Under the pieces are notes generated by a model, which was not told the DNA's origin, searched no databases, and was given only the letters and a program-made list of their open reading frames with translations. The translations under genes and the position numbers were made by a program. Shown here piece after piece: positions 7,979 through 15,601 of a stretch of 16,576 nt of DNA (position 1 is the stretch's first letter; each line of letters starts with the position of its first letter). This stretch comes from Clostridia bacterium (GTDB lineage Bacteria > Bacillota_A > Clostridia > Christensenellales > Aristaeellaceae). The stretch lies in NCBI GenBank assembly GCA_900754775.1, contig CAAEDZ010000006.1:1-16576 (forward strand), written 5' to 3'.

Positions 7979-8002
7979 GGGCGGCCCCACCCGGAGCCGC
8001 CC
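7979..8002. other. GC-rich stem-loop after the XRE gene
   Basis: GGGCGGC (7979-7985) pairs with GCCGCCC (7996-8002) around a 10-base loop. It lies 9 bases after the stop codon but has no T run on the plus strand, so it is at best a weak or factor-assisted terminator. Confidence 0.35.
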
Positions 8003-8042
8003 CGGAGTGCTGACAAAGCCCACGACCGCCCAAACTGCCCCG

Positions 8043-8074
8043 ATAAAAAGAAACGGGAAGCGATTTTCGCTTCC
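8043..8074 (-). terminator. Minus-strand-oriented intrinsic terminator in the XRE-GDPD gap
   Basis: GGAAGCGA (8056-8063) pairs with TCGCTTCC (8067-8074) around a 3-base loop. Read on the minus strand, the hairpin is followed by CGTTTCTTTTTATC, a good U tract; on the plus strand there is none. No minus-strand gene ends next to it. The nearest one upstream on that strand ends at 9108, beyond the whole plus-strand GDPD gene. Confidence 0.6.
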
Positions 8075-8181
8075 GGCGGCGAAAAGGCTCCCTGATTTGC
8101 GCTCTTTCCCAACGCGCTGACCATCCGTTGACCTTGCCAACATCCTGCGCGGGTAGCCCCGTTTGGTGCCGCCCGCGCCGC

Positions 8182-8210
8182 TTTACTTTTTCCCCATCCT
8201 GCGGTACAAT
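8182..8210 (+). promoter_or_regulatory. Sigma-A promoter of the GDPD gene
   Basis: TTTACT (8182-8187), a 17-base spacer and TACAAT (8205-8210) form a near-consensus promoter, with initiation expected near 8217. It lies downstream of in-frame codons that would otherwise extend the GDPD gene to 8163, which supports the start at 8256. Confidence 0.75.
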
Positions 8211-8255
8211 GTTGAGCGTATCCACAGATATACGCACGCGAAGGGAGGCGGCGGC

Positions 8256-9089
8256 ATGCTCTGGTGCCTCATCCCGGCGCTTTTGCTGGCGCTGTTTCTT
8301 CTCTACGTCTTCCTGACCGCCCCCGCGCGGCGCGGGCGGGCGCTGCCGCTTGCGCGCCTCTACGCCCATCGCGGCCTGCACGGCAACGGCGCCCCGGAAA
8401 ACAGCCTCACGGCCTTCGAGCGCGCCTGCGAGGCGGGCGTGGGCATCGAACTGGACGTGCGCCTCAGCGCCGACGGCAAAGTGGTCGTCTTCCACGATGC
8501 CACGCTTGAGCGCCTCTGCGGGCGCGGGGAGCGCGTGGACGCGCTGGCGCTTTCGCAGCTGCGCGCCCTCACCCTGCCCGATGGCAGCCGCATCCCCACG
8601 CTGGAAGAAGCGCTCGCGTGCGTCTCCGGCCGCGTCCCCCTGCTGGTGGAGGTCAAAAACGGCCCCGGCCTTGCCCGCCTCTGCGCGCAAACGCTCATGC
8701 AACTGCGCTCGTACAGCGGCCCTTGGGCGGTCGAATCCTTTGACCCGCGCGCTGTGCGCTATGTTCGCCGCCGCGCCCCGGAAATACCGCGCGGCCAACT
8801 GGTCAGCCTGCCGGACGAATACCTCGGCGCGGTGCTGCGCGCGGGCGCGCAGGCGCTCTCGCATCTGCTTGCCAACTGCCTCTCCCGCCCGGACTTCATC
8901 GCCTATGATCGCCGCATGGAGGGCGGGAACACCCTGCGCGTCCAGCGGCGGCTCTACCGCGCCTGCCTCGCCATTTGGACGGTGCGCAGCCGCGCGGAAC
9001 TCAAAAGCGCCCTCGCGCGCGGCGAGAGCGCCATCTTTGAGGCATGGCGGGGAGACGATCCCATCCAAACGGAGGACATCCGCCCATAA
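8256..9089 (+). CDS. Membrane-anchored glycerophosphodiester phosphodiesterase
   Basis: The 277-residue protein starts at an ATG with AAGGGAGG (8241-8248) 7 bases upstream. Residues 1-21 are a single hydrophobic helix (MLWCLIPALLLALFLLYVFL), so the enzyme is probably membrane-tethered. The GDPD (PF03009) domain follows in order: HRG at 38-40, PENS at 47-50, ELDVRLSADG at 65-74 with metal-ligand Glu65 and Asp67, VVFHDATL at 77-84 with the second catalytic histidine His80, and VEVK at 131-134. The family hydrolyses glycerophosphodiesters to glycerol 3-phosphate and an alcohol, using a divalent metal. Substrates could be phospholipid head-group diesters or teichoic-acid-type polymers. It has its own promoter, and its 3' end converges on the minus-strand gene 18 bases away. 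The family call is firm; the exact substrate is not determined. Confidence 0.9.
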   Translation: MLWCLIPALLLALFLLYVFLTAPARRGRALPLARLYAHRGLHGNGAPENSLTAFERACEAGVGIELDVRLSADGKVVVFHDATLERLCGRGERVDALALSQLRALTLPDGSRIPTLEEALACVSGRVPLLVEVKNGPGLARLCAQTLMQLRSYSGPWAVESFDPRAVRYVRRRAPEIPRGQLVSLPDEYLGAVLRAGAQALSHLLANCLSRPDFIAYDRRMEGGNTLRVQRRLYRACLAIWTVRSRAELKSALARGESAIFEAWRGDDPIQTEDIRP

Positions 9090-9107
9090 GGGGCCTCGCC
9101 GCCCACC

Positions 9108-9935
9108 TCAGTCGCCCTTGACGTCCTCTTCGGATACGCCGCGCATGGTGGGCACGAAGCGGCGCACGAACTTGCCCTTGCCGCGCCCCTTGAGGTAGAA
9201 GAAGCCGAACGTGCAGAACACCACCGCGCCGATGAAGTTGACCAGCAGATCTTCCATGGTATCGTGCAGGCCGATGTCCAGATAGCCGCCCAGCCCCAGC
9301 GGCTGCCCGTTGACCACCACGTCGGTGATGCCCTCGATGGTCACCACCGTGTTGGTGGCGGTGGGGTCGAGCGCCACGGAGCGGATGGTGTGGACGACGG
9401 TGTCCTTCTGCATGTCCAGCAATAGCACGTTGTCGGCAAAGTATTCGACAAACTCCCACAGCACGCCGATGGTCATGGAAAAGCAGAACGCCACCATGGC
9501 CACGAACAGCGGCGAGAGGTTGAACATCGTCCTTTCCGAGCGGTTGAGTACGTCCACCAGCGAAAAGCCGATGGCTGCGGCCAGAAAGCCGTTCATCGTG
9601 TGCAGCATCGTGTCCCAGAAGTCGTACTTCACATAATAGGCGTTGATCTCGCCCAGTATCTCCGCCGCGAAAATGAAAAAGAGGATGATGACCTCCAGCG
9701 TGTCGGGCAATTGTATGTTGAAGCGGCGGTTGACAAAGGCGGGCAGCAAAAACAAAAGCAGCGTCAGCAGGCACAAAAAGACGTTTTCATAGTTCCCGCG
9801 CAAAAATTGCAGCACCAGCGTCACCAGCACGATGGTGCGCAGCGTGAAAAAGACGATGGAAACGCCCTTGCGCGCGCGTATCTCCGCCATCAGTTCGCCA
9901 TAGAGCTGTCGCAGTCCCCGGTGTTTCTTGGGCAT
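9108..9935 (-). CDS. YjdF/DUF2238-like polytopic membrane protein
   Basis: The 275-residue protein begins at an ATG (complement 9933-9935) with GGGAGG at 9945-9950. About six hydrophobic segments can be seen, near residues 25-45, 50-68, 80-96, 111-130, 142-165 and 230-248. Conserved-looking polar motifs lie inside or beside them: WDTMLHTMNG (107-116), LWEFVEYFAD (159-168) and HDTMEDLLVNFIGA (224-237). The spacing of a D-x3-H motif, a W-E-x2-E motif and a D-x3-D-x3-N motif matches my recollection of YjdF-type inner membrane proteins, but this one is longer: a loop of about 60 residues between the WE motif and the last helix is extra. The function of the family is unknown. The gene has its own weak promoter and follows the gpsA-like gene after a terminator. 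Membrane topology is clear; the family call is moderate. Confidence 0.6.
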   Translation of the reverse strand: MPKKHRGLRQLYGELMAEIRARKGVSIVFFTLRTIVLVTLVLQFLRGNYENVFLCLLTLLLFLLPAFVNRRFNIQLPDTLEVIILFFIFAAEILGEINAYYVKYDFWDTMLHTMNGFLAAAIGFSLVDVLNRSERTMFNLSPLFVAMVAFCFSMTIGVLWEFVEYFADNVLLLDMQKDTVVHTIRSVALDPTATNTVVTIEGITDVVVNGQPLGLGGYLDIGLHDTMEDLLVNFIGAVVFCTFGFFYLKGRGKGKFVRRFVPTMRGVSEEDVKGD

Positions 9936-9967
9936 CGTTCGTATCCTCCCTTATGTCTTCATAAACG

Positions 9968-9996
9968 ATGATAGCATATCCTCCCGCTTTTTTCCA
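9968..9996 (-). promoter_or_regulatory. Weak putative promoter of the YjdF-like gene
   Basis: Read on the minus strand: TGGAAA (9991-9996), a 17-base spacer and TATCAT (9968-9973). Four of six -35 bases and most -10 bases match the sigma-A consensus. It lies between the gpsA terminator and the ribosome binding site at 9945-9950. Confidence 0.4.
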
Positions 9997-10001
9997 CCCC
10001 C

Positions 10002-10036
10002 AAAACGAAAATATCCCGCGCCGCCCAGGGCGCGGG
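10002..10036 (-). terminator. Intrinsic terminator after the gpsA-like gene
   Basis: On the minus strand CCCGCGCC (10036-10029) pairs perfectly with GGCGCGGG (10022-10015) around a 6-base loop, followed by ATATTTTCGTTTT. It starts 15 bases after the stop codon of the gpsA-like gene and is the first convincing terminator downstream of leuS on this strand. Confidence 0.82.
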
Positions 10037-10051
10037 AAGGCGAAAACGCCC

Positions 10052-11080
10052 TTACAGCGTTTCCAGCTCAAACTTGTTCCAGGGGATGTCCACGGCCTTG
10101 CCGCGTTCAATGATGTCGTCCACGTGCAAAAGCAGGGGATAGTCGTCGGCGCTGGCCTCGCCGCGGGCGATGAGCGCACGCACCGCCTTGGCCGTGCGCG
10201 TGGCGATGACGATGGATTCCAAGGTCACGCCCTCCAGTTCGCGCATGGCGTCGTCAAAGGACATGCCCTTGCCCAGCAGCGTGCCGATCAGCCGCGTGCG
10301 CCCGCCGAACACGGTCACGTACAGATCGCCCGCGCCAAAGACGATGTTGTCGTCTCCGCCGCCCACCAGCTTCAAAAGCCGGCGCATCTCGCGCACGCTC
10401 TGGGCAAACAGCGCCGCCTGCGAATTGTAGTGCAGCTTGCCGTCGCGCTTTTCCGCCATGCCCACCGCCAGCGTCACCGCCAGCGCGTAGGCGTTCTTCA
10501 TCGCCACGGCGCACTCCACGCCGATCACGTCCGTGGAAAGGCTGATGTGGTAATAGCTCGTCTCAAACAGCGATTTGAGGAATTTGAGCGTCTCCGCGTC
10601 CTCGCCGCAGAAGGCCACGTAGGTCTGGTCGCGGTCGGCCAGTTCATAGCTGGTGCAGGGCCCGCCCACGGCGTTGAGGTTGCGCCGCAGGCTGCCCAGC
10701 TGGCGCTTGTAGTAGAGCGGATAGGGGATGAGCCGCCCGTTTTCCTCGATCATGCCCTTGGTCACGGCCAGAATGGGCAGTTTTTCGGGCAATATGGGCA
10801 GCACCGTCTCCAGGAACCAGTCCACGCCGAAGCTGGAAACGCCGCAGACCACGGCCTCCGCGCCCTCCAGCGCCCCCGAAAGCTCCTCGAACTGATAGTA
10901 CTTGTAACTCTCCGGCAACTGCCGGCGCATGTTCAGGTGCCAGCCGGTCTTGCGGGCATGCTCGATGATCTCGCGGTCGAGCGGCGTGCCGACCAGCCGC
11001 ACCTCGTGGCCGTTTTCGCTGGCGGGGATGCCGATGGCCGAACCCATCATGCCCGAGCCGACGATGGTGATGATCGCCAT
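10052..11080 (-). CDS. gpsA: Divergent glycerol-3-phosphate dehydrogenase (GpsA-like)
   Basis: The 342-residue protein starts at an ATG with AAGGAGG (11088-11094) 7 bases upstream. The N-terminal Rossmann fold shows VGSGMMGSA (7-15), the GxGxxG dinucleotide loop, and AVTKGM (105-110). The C-terminal all-helical domain has AMKNAYALA (193-201), whose Lys195 aligns with the catalytic lysine of GpsA, and FGAGDL (248-253). The family interconverts dihydroxyacetone phosphate and sn-glycerol 3-phosphate with NAD(P)H for phospholipid synthesis. Several normally constant places differ: GSGMMG replaces GxGxWG, GGPCTSYE replaces SGPSFAxE, and GGRTR (259-263) replaces the SRNR that holds the phosphate. 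It lies 65 bases after uppP in the same direction and is probably co-transcribed with it. The superfamily call is firm, but a changed substrate is possible. Confidence 0.8.
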   Translation of the reverse strand: MAIITIVGSGMMGSAIGIPASENGHEVRLVGTPLDREIIEHARKTGWHLNMRRQLPESYKYYQFEELSGALEGAEAVVCGVSSFGVDWFLETVLPILPEKLPILAVTKGMIEENGRLIPYPLYYKRQLGSLRRNLNAVGGPCTSYELADRDQTYVAFCGEDAETLKFLKSLFETSYYHISLSTDVIGVECAVAMKNAYALAVTLAVGMAEKRDGKLHYNSQAALFAQSVREMRRLLKLVGGGDDNIVFGAGDLYVTVFGGRTRLIGTLLGKGMSFDDAMRELEGVTLESIVIATRTAKAVRALIARGEASADDYPLLLHVDDIIERGKAVDIPWNKFELETL

Positions 11081-11113
11081 AGGAAAGCCTCCTTCTTCTT
11101 CTGTCTATGCAAA

Positions 11114-11138
11114 CAGCGCCTGCGCGGGGCGGGCGCTG
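11114..11138. other. Stem-loop between uppP and the gpsA-like gene
   Basis: CAGCGCC (11114-11120) pairs with GGCGCTG (11132-11138) around an 11-base loop. On the minus strand only three T follow the stem, so full termination is unlikely; it may be an mRNA processing or stability element within the operon. Confidence 0.35.
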
Positions 11139-11145
11139 CCCAGTG

Positions 11146-11946
11146 TCAGATCATCCAGATCTTGAAAACGAACTTGTCCAGCAACAGGAACGTGCCCAGC
11201 AGGAAGGTGTAGAGCGCGAACCACTTCATGCTCACGCGGCGGATGAGCTTGAGCATGCCCTTGATGGCGATGAAGCCGAACACCGCCGCCGCCAGCACGC
11301 CCAGCAGCGTGGGCACCAGCGTGATGTCGCCAATGGGCTCGCCGTCAAGCACCACGCCCTTGAGTTCCAGCACCAGCGAGCCGAGGATGGCGGGGATGGA
11401 CATGAGGAAGGAAAAGTCCGCCGCCCGCTTGCGCGTAAGGCCGCTGGCTACGCCCGCGGAAATGGTCGAGCCGGAGCGGGAAAGGCCCGGCAGAATGGCC
11501 ACCGCCTGCATAACGCCCATGGTCAGCGCGTCCTTCGCGCCCACGCGCTTGTGTACGCGCCGCTCGCGCTGCCGCCACTTGCCGATAACGTCGCCGGCGA
11601 CAAGCACGATGCTGGTCAGGTAGAACGACCAGATGATGAACTGCCCCTCGAAGGCGGCGTCAAAGTCCACCACCAGCGCGGCGATCACCGCGGGGATGGT
11701 CGCCACCACCAGCCACTTGAGGTCGGACTGGATGGGGTGCATGAGCATGTTCCAGATGCGCCGCCAGTAAACGGCGAACACCGCCACCAGCGTGCCAAGG
11801 TGCAGCAGTATGTTCAAAAGCAACTGCCCGTCGGTGTCGATGCCGAAGATCTTTTGCAAAACCAGCAGATGTCCCGACGAGCTGATGGGCAGAAATTCCG
11901 TCAAGCCCTGTACGATGCCGAGGATCAGGCCCTGTATGGCGTTCAA
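11146..11946 (-). CDS. uppP: Undecaprenyl-diphosphatase (UppP/BacA family), TTG start
   Basis: The 266-residue integral membrane enzyme dephosphorylates undecaprenyl diphosphate to the monophosphate lipid carrier used for peptidoglycan and other envelope polymers; the family also gives bacitracin tolerance. The first signature is QGLTEFLPISSSGH at 13-26, containing the Q-x3-E motif (Gln13, Glu17) and catalytic His26. The second is PGLSRSGSTIS at 153-163 with the essential arginine Arg157. Around eight hydrophobic segments fill the rest, and the length is normal for the family. The start is a TTG, supported by AGGAGG (11953-11958) 6 bases upstream and by an N-terminus (MNAIQGLILGIVQG) that matches the family. 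It lies 83 bases after leuS and 65 before the gpsA-like gene, all in one direction. Confidence 0.95.
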   Translation of the reverse strand: MNAIQGLILGIVQGLTEFLPISSSGHLLVLQKIFGIDTDGQLLLNILLHLGTLVAVFAVYWRRIWNMLMHPIQSDLKWLVVATIPAVIAALVVDFDAAFEGQFIIWSFYLTSIVLVAGDVIGKWRQRERRVHKRVGAKDALTMGVMQAVAILPGLSRSGSTISAGVASGLTRKRAADFSFLMSIPAILGSLVLELKGVVLDGEPIGDITLVPTLLGVLAAAVFGFIAIKGMLKLIRRVSMKWFALYTFLLGTFLLLDKFVFKIWMI

Positions 11947-11952
11947 GCTATT

Positions 11953-11958
11953 CCTCCT
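11953..11958 (-). promoter_or_regulatory. Ribosome binding site that fixes the uppP TTG start
   Basis: AGGAGG on the minus strand, 6 bases from the TTG at 11946-11944. No ATG or GTG at suitable spacing gives the conserved N-terminus. Confidence 0.8.
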
Positions 11959-11967
11959 CCCGGGGAT

Positions 11968-12004
11968 GGGCGGCGCGAAGGGAGATCCCCATCGCGCGCC
12001 GCCC
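11968..12004. other. GC-rich stem-loop between leuS and uppP
   Basis: GGGCGGCGCG (11968-11977) pairs with CGCGCCGCCC (11995-12004). The 17-base loop includes GGGAGATCCCC, which could itself fold. No T run follows on the minus strand, so it is not a normal intrinsic terminator and read-through from leuS into uppP is expected. Confidence 0.45.
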
Positions 12005-12029
12005 CGCTAAGACTATGTTCCTTCCGCCG

Positions 12030-14444
12030 TCAGCAGACGATGTTCACCAGCCGCCCCGGCACGAAGATGAGCTTGCGCACAGCCTTGCCGCCCAGCAGCT
12101 TCTGCACGTCCTCGTTTGCGGCGAAGTAGGCCTCCGCGCCCTCGCGGGTGAGGTCGGCGGGAATTTCCAGACGGCCGCGCACCTTGCCGTTGATCTGCAC
12201 GGCGATCTCCACCGTCTCCTTGACGAGCGCCTTTTCGTCGTACTTGGGCCACGGTGAGTGGAACAGTTCCGGCCCAAGGCCGCACAGTTCGTTGATCTCC
12301 TCGGTGATGTGCGGGGAGACGGGGTTCAGAAGCAGGCAGAGGATGCGCAGTTCGCCGCGCGTCACCTGACCCTTGGCGTAGAAGGCGTTGACCAGGCTCA
12401 TCATCTGGGCGATGGCCGTGTTGTACTTCATGCGCTCGTAGTCCTCGGAGACCTTCTTGATGGTGAAGTTGACGTCGTAGGCCATGTCCGAGGAGACCTT
12501 GTCGGAATCCACCAGCATCTCCATCAGCCGCCAGACGCGGTCGAGGAAGCGGCGGCAGCCGCGCGCGCCCTCCGTGGACCACGGGATGGCCTGGTCGAAC
12601 GCGCCCATGAACATCTCGTACATGCGGAAGGCGTCCGCGCCCAACTCATCGACGATCTGGTCCGGGTTGACCACATTGCCGCGGGACTTGGACATCTTCT
12701 CGCCGTCCGCGCCGAGGATCATGCCGTGGCTGGTGCGCTTCTGATACGGTTCGGGCGTGGGCACCACGCCGATGTCGTAGAGGAAGCGGTGCCAGAAGCG
12801 GGAATAGAGCAGGTGCAGGGTGGTATGCTCCATGCCGCCGTTGTACCAGTCCACCGGCAGCCAGTACTTCATTTCCTCCATGGAGGCAAGTTCATTATCG
12901 TTGTGGGGGTCGATGTAGCGCAGGAAGTACCAGCTCGAACCGGCCCACTGCGGCATGGTGTCGGTCTCGCGCCTGGCGGGGCCGCCGCACTTGGGGCAGG
13001 TGGTGTTCACCCAGTCGGTCATCGCCGCCAGCGGGCTTTCGCCGTTGTCGGTGGGCATGTAGCTCTCCACTTCGGGCAGCGTCAAAGGCAGCTGCTCGTA
13101 GGGCAGCGGCACCCAGCCGCAGTGTTCGCAGTACACCAGCGGGATTGGCTCGCCCCAGTAGCGCTGGCGGGAGAACACCCAGTCGCGCAGCTTGTAGTTG
13201 ACCTTGCGCTCGCCAAGGCCCTTTTCCTGCAACCAGTCGATGATCGTCCGAATGGCGTCCTTCACCTTCAGGCCGTTCAGAATGCCGGAATTGACCATCA
13301 CGCCATCCTGTATGTCGGTGTAGGCGGCGTTTTGCACGTCGCCGCCGGCCACGACTTCGACGATGGGCAAGCCGAACTTTTTGGCGAACTCCCAGTCGCG
13401 CTCGTCGTGGGCGGGCACGGCCATGATCGCGCCCGTGCCGTAGCCCATCAGCACGTAGTCCGACACCCACACGGGTATCTCCTGCCCGTTGACGGGGTTG
13501 ATGGCGCGGATGCCCCTGATCTCCACGCCGGTCTTGTCCTTGTTGAGTTCCGTGCGCTCAAAGTCGCTCTTGCGCGCGGCGGCCTCGCGGTAGGCGGCGA
13601 TCTCCTCGTAGTTTTCGATCTGCGCCTTGTGCTGCTCGATGAGCGGATGCTCGGGCGACATGACCATGTAGGTCGCGCCAAAGAGCGTGTCCGGCCGCGT
13701 GGTGAAAATGCGCAGTTTGTCGCCGGTGGTGAGGGTGAAATCCACTTCCGCGCCCTCGGAGCGGCCGATCCAGTTGCGCTGCTGCACCTTGACCTTTTCG
13801 ATGAAGTCCACGTCGTCCAGACCGTCGAGCAATTTCTGCGCGTAGTCGGTGATGCGCAGCATCCACTGGGATTTCACCTTGCGCACCACTTCGCCGCCGC
13901 AGCGCTCGCAGCGCCCGCCCACGACTTCCTCGTTGGCAAGGCCCACCTTGCAGGAGGTACACCAGTTGATGGGCATCTCCATCTTGTAGGCCAGACCATG
14001 CTCAAAGAGCTTCAAAAAGATCCACTGCGTCCACTTGTAGTACTTGGGGTCGGTGGTGGAAATCTCCCGGTCGTAGTCGAAGGAAAAGCCGATGCGCTTG
14101 AGTTGCGCGCGGAAGCGGGCGATGTTCTTTTCCGTGACGATGGCGGGGTGGATCCTGTTCTTGATGGCGTAGTTCTCCGTCGGCAGGCCAAAGGCGTCGT
14201 AGCCGATGGGGAAGAGCACGTTGTAGCCCTCCATGCGGCGCTTGCGGGCGATGATGTCCATGGCCGTGTTGGAGCGCGGATGGCCCACGTGCAGGCCCGC
14301 GCCCGAGGGGTAGGGGAACTCGATCAGGGGGTAGAACTTGGGCTTTTCATGCGATTTTTCCGCGGCGAAGGCGTGGGTGTCCTCCCAGTGCTTCTGCCAC
14401 TTTTTTTCCACGGCGTCCGGGGAATAGGCGGGTATGTTCTTCAT
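12030..14444 (-). CDS. leuS: Leucyl-tRNA synthetase
   Basis: The 804-residue class I synthetase charges tRNA-Leu. The start at the ATG complement of 14442-14444 is preferred over an upstream in-frame one at 14486 because GAGGAG (14453-14458) precedes it and the longer version would run into the T-box terminator. The HIGH motif appears as HVGH (52-55) after PYPSGAGL. A cysteine pair set CTSC...CERC lies near 160-185. The CP1 editing domain has TTRPDT near 246 and [18 protein letters not shown] near 330-348. A second zinc-type cluster (CEHC near 439, CPKCGG near 481) follows, then KMSKS at 583-587 and the anticodon-binding and C-terminal region ending in the usual NGKVRGR segment. The length equals that of typical Bacillota enzymes. 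Expression is controlled by the upstream T-box leader. Confidence 0.97.
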   Translation of the reverse strand: MKNIPAYSPDAVEKKWQKHWEDTHAFAAEKSHEKPKFYPLIEFPYPSGAGLHVGHPRSNTAMDIIARKRRMEGYNVLFPIGYDAFGLPTENYAIKNRIHPAIVTEKNIARFRAQLKRIGFSFDYDREISTTDPKYYKWTQWIFLKLFEHGLAYKMEMPINWCTSCKVGLANEEVVGGRCERCGGEVVRKVKSQWMLRITDYAQKLLDGLDDVDFIEKVKVQQRNWIGRSEGAEVDFTLTTGDKLRIFTTRPDTLFGATYMVMSPEHPLIEQHKAQIENYEEIAAYREAAARKSDFERTELNKDKTGVEIRGIRAINPVNGQEIPVWVSDYVLMGYGTGAIMAVPAHDERDWEFAKKFGLPIVEVVAGGDVQNAAYTDIQDGVMVNSGILNGLKVKDAIRTIIDWLQEKGLGERKVNYKLRDWVFSRQRYWGEPIPLVYCEHCGWVPLPYEQLPLTLPEVESYMPTDNGESPLAAMTDWVNTTCPKCGGPARRETDTMPQWAGSSWYFLRYIDPHNDNELASMEEMKYWLPVDWYNGGMEHTTLHLLYSRFWHRFLYDIGVVPTPEPYQKRTSHGMILGADGEKMSKSRGNVVNPDQIVDELGADAFRMYEMFMGAFDQAIPWSTEGARGCRRFLDRVWRLMEMLVDSDKVSSDMAYDVNFTIKKVSEDYERMKYNTAIAQMMSLVNAFYAKGQVTRGELRILCLLLNPVSPHITEEINELCGLGPELFHSPWPKYDEKALVKETVEIAVQINGKVRGRLEIPADLTREGAEAYFAANEDVQKLLGGKAVRKLIFVPGRLVNIVC

Positions 14445-14460
14445 CTTCGGCGCTCCTCTT

Positions 14461-14688
14461 TTCCAAAATAGAAGCCCTCCGTCCACAAAGAGACGGAAGG
14501 CGCTGCCTTTCGCGGTACCACTCTTTTTTGGCCATACGGCCCGCTCTGCGCCCGCTAACGGAGGCGTCCGCGCGGCTCTCGCCGCGACGCTCCGGGACGA
14601 GTTCAGCTCCGCGCGCCGCCGCCTCGCACCTTCCGGCGGCTCTCTTGGGGCGCGAAAAAAGCCTACTGCTTCCCATCTTCGCTATGGT
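14461..14688 (-). promoter_or_regulatory. Leucine T-box leader (riboswitch) of leuS
   Basis: On the minus strand the untranslated leader shows the whole T-box set in order. The S-turn motif AGTA is at 14667-14664. The AGAGAG bulge (14645-14640) and apical GGTGCGAG (14630-14623) of stem I follow. GAA followed by a CTC specifier codon is at 14604-14599, CTC being leucine and fitting leuS. The T-box sequence GAGTGGTACCGCG is at 14523-14511. Its TGGT bulge would pair with an ACCA tRNA end, as expected for tRNA-Leu with discriminator A. Uncharged tRNA-Leu should stabilise the antiterminator and allow leuS transcription. Everything between leuS and the 4Fe-4S gene is this leader plus its promoter. 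Confidence 0.93.
14465..14501 (-). terminator. T-box-regulated terminator of leuS
   Basis: On the minus strand GCCTTCCGTC (14501-14492) pairs over ten base pairs (one G-U) with GACGGAGGGC (14483-14474) around an 8-base loop, followed by TTCTATTTT. It lies between the T-box sequence and the leuS ribosome site, the expected place for the conditional terminator. Confidence 0.9.
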
Positions 14689-14691
14689 GAG

Positions 14692-14721
14692 ATTATAGAC
14701 CATTTGCCGCCGGAATGTCAA
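14692..14721 (-). promoter_or_regulatory. Strong sigma-A promoter of the leuS leader
   Basis: On the minus strand TTGACA (14721-14716), an 18-base spacer and TATAAT (14697-14692), both perfect consensus hexamers. Initiation is expected near 14685, just 5' of the T-box stem I. Confidence 0.9.
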
Positions 14722-14758
14722 GCAAAGTGGGTTAAATATGCGCGCGGAGAGCGCCGTT

Positions 14759-15583
14759 TCAGAACTTCAACGCCTTTTGCGGGCATTCCTCCACGCAGCG
14801 CAGGCAGAGGATGCAGTCCGCGGCGTTCTCCCGCCGCTTTTTTACATCATTTATGGCAAGTCCCATCGGGCAAAGGCGGCGGCACTTGCCGCAGGAAGTG
14901 CATGCGCCCTCGTCCACGCGCACGCGCAAAAGCGCAAAACGGCTCGCCGGGCGCAGAAACACCGTCACCGGGCAGACGTACTTGCAAAAGGCGCGGTTGT
15001 CCCGGCAAACGAAGGCCAGCGCCACGCCCACGGCGTAGTAGAGGCCGTTGCCGACCCAAAAGGCGTGCCACATGATGTCCGCCTTGCCCTGCACGCCGAG
15101 CAAAAACAGCGCCGAAACGAACAGCAGCGAAGCGGCAAAGGCGATATAGCGCACAAAGCCCCAGCGCCGCCGCTGCCCTGCCTGCGCCTTGAAGGGCAGC
15201 AGGTCGAGTACCATCGCCGTCCAGCAGGCGTAGCCGCAAAAGCCGCGCCCGGAGACGAGCGGCCCGAAGATCTTCGCCACCGCGTAGTGGATGGTGGCCG
15301 CCTCGAACACGCCGAGGAACAGGTAGTACCAGAAGCCCTCGATCTGCATGTTCTCCCGCTCGAACGCGCCGAGGAACAAGAGCAGATACAGTCCCACCAC
15401 CCACTGCACGGCGTTGCGCGCCCACTTCTTTCCCTGCGCGAACAGCGCCATGCCCGCGGCCAGCCCCGTGCCGATGTAGAGGAAGTTAAAAAGGTAAAAC
15501 GCGTTCCCCAGCCCCAGCCACAGCCCCACGGCAACGGCGGCGAACAACAGCCAGATGCCCAGCGGCACGGCGTATTTTTTCAT
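14759..15583 (-). CDS. Membrane 4Fe-4S protein (NapH/YccM-like polyferredoxin)
   Basis: The 274-residue protein probably starts at the ATG ending at 15583; a GTG two codons upstream (15589) lies too close to the GGAGG at 15593-15597. About five to six hydrophobic helices span residues 4-190. Two cysteine pairs sit at membrane borders, GRGFCGYACW (112-121, Cys116 and Cys120) and RAFCKYVCP (197-205, Cys200 and Cys204), as in NapH/NosR-type electron-transfer proteins. A soluble C-terminal tail carries two [4Fe-4S] ferredoxin motifs: CTSCGKCRRLCP (Cys228, 231, 234, 238) and CILCLRCVEECP (Cys257, 260, 263, 267). It probably passes electrons across or along the membrane to an unknown partner; no dehydrogenase or reductase gene is beside it. 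In the first pair the usual CP is CW. It follows the flippase-like gene by 18 bases and is very likely co-transcribed. Confidence 0.85.
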   Translation of the reverse strand: MKKYAVPLGIWLLFAAVAVGLWLGLGNAFYLFNFLYIGTGLAAGMALFAQGKKWARNAVQWVVGLYLLLFLGAFERENMQIEGFWYYLFLGVFEAATIHYAVAKIFGPLVSGRGFCGYACWTAMVLDLLPFKAQAGQRRRWGFVRYIAFAASLLFVSALFLLGVQGKADIMWHAFWVGNGLYYAVGVALAFVCRDNRAFCKYVCPVTVFLRPASRFALLRVRVDEGACTSCGKCRRLCPMGLAINDVKKRRENAADCILCLRCVEECPQKALKF

Positions 15584-15592
15584 CGTCACAGA

Positions 15593-15597
15593 CCTCC
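15593..15597 (-). promoter_or_regulatory. Ribosome binding site deciding the 4Fe-4S gene start
   Basis: GGAGG on the minus strand is 9 bases from the ATG at 15583 and only 3 from the GTG at 15589. The ATG is therefore the better start. Confidence 0.6.
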
Positions 15598-15601
15598 CCG
15601 T

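Noticed and set aside
7966..8013. A 15-codon ORF overlapping the XRE stop by ATGA (MTHKRAAPPGAAPEC), considered as a signalling peptide gene as in RRNPP systems
   Set aside because: It has no hydrophobic export signal, its sequence coincides with the GC-rich hairpin at 7979-8002, and no clear ribosome site precedes it. It cannot be excluded but is most likely chance.
8163..8255. An upstream extension of the GDPD gene to 8163
   Set aside because: The extension would cover the TTTACT-N17-TACAAT promoter; the ATG at 8256 has a good ribosome site and starts the membrane anchor directly.
7818..9068. A 416-codon open frame on the minus strand over the end of the XRE gene and the GDPD gene
   Set aside because: It is low-complexity Arg/Ala-rich text opposite two well-supported genes and crosses the GDPD promoter and the hairpins; a GC-bias shadow.
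12258..14471. A 737-codon open frame on the plus strand, antisense to leuS
   Set aside because: It mirrors the leuS gene in a GC-rich codon-biased context; the translation is His/Ala/Val/Gly-rich without motifs, and leuS is unambiguous on the other strand.
14445..14486. A longer leuS start at 14486
   Set aside because: It would start inside the T-box terminator stem; GAGGAG precedes the ATG at 14444.
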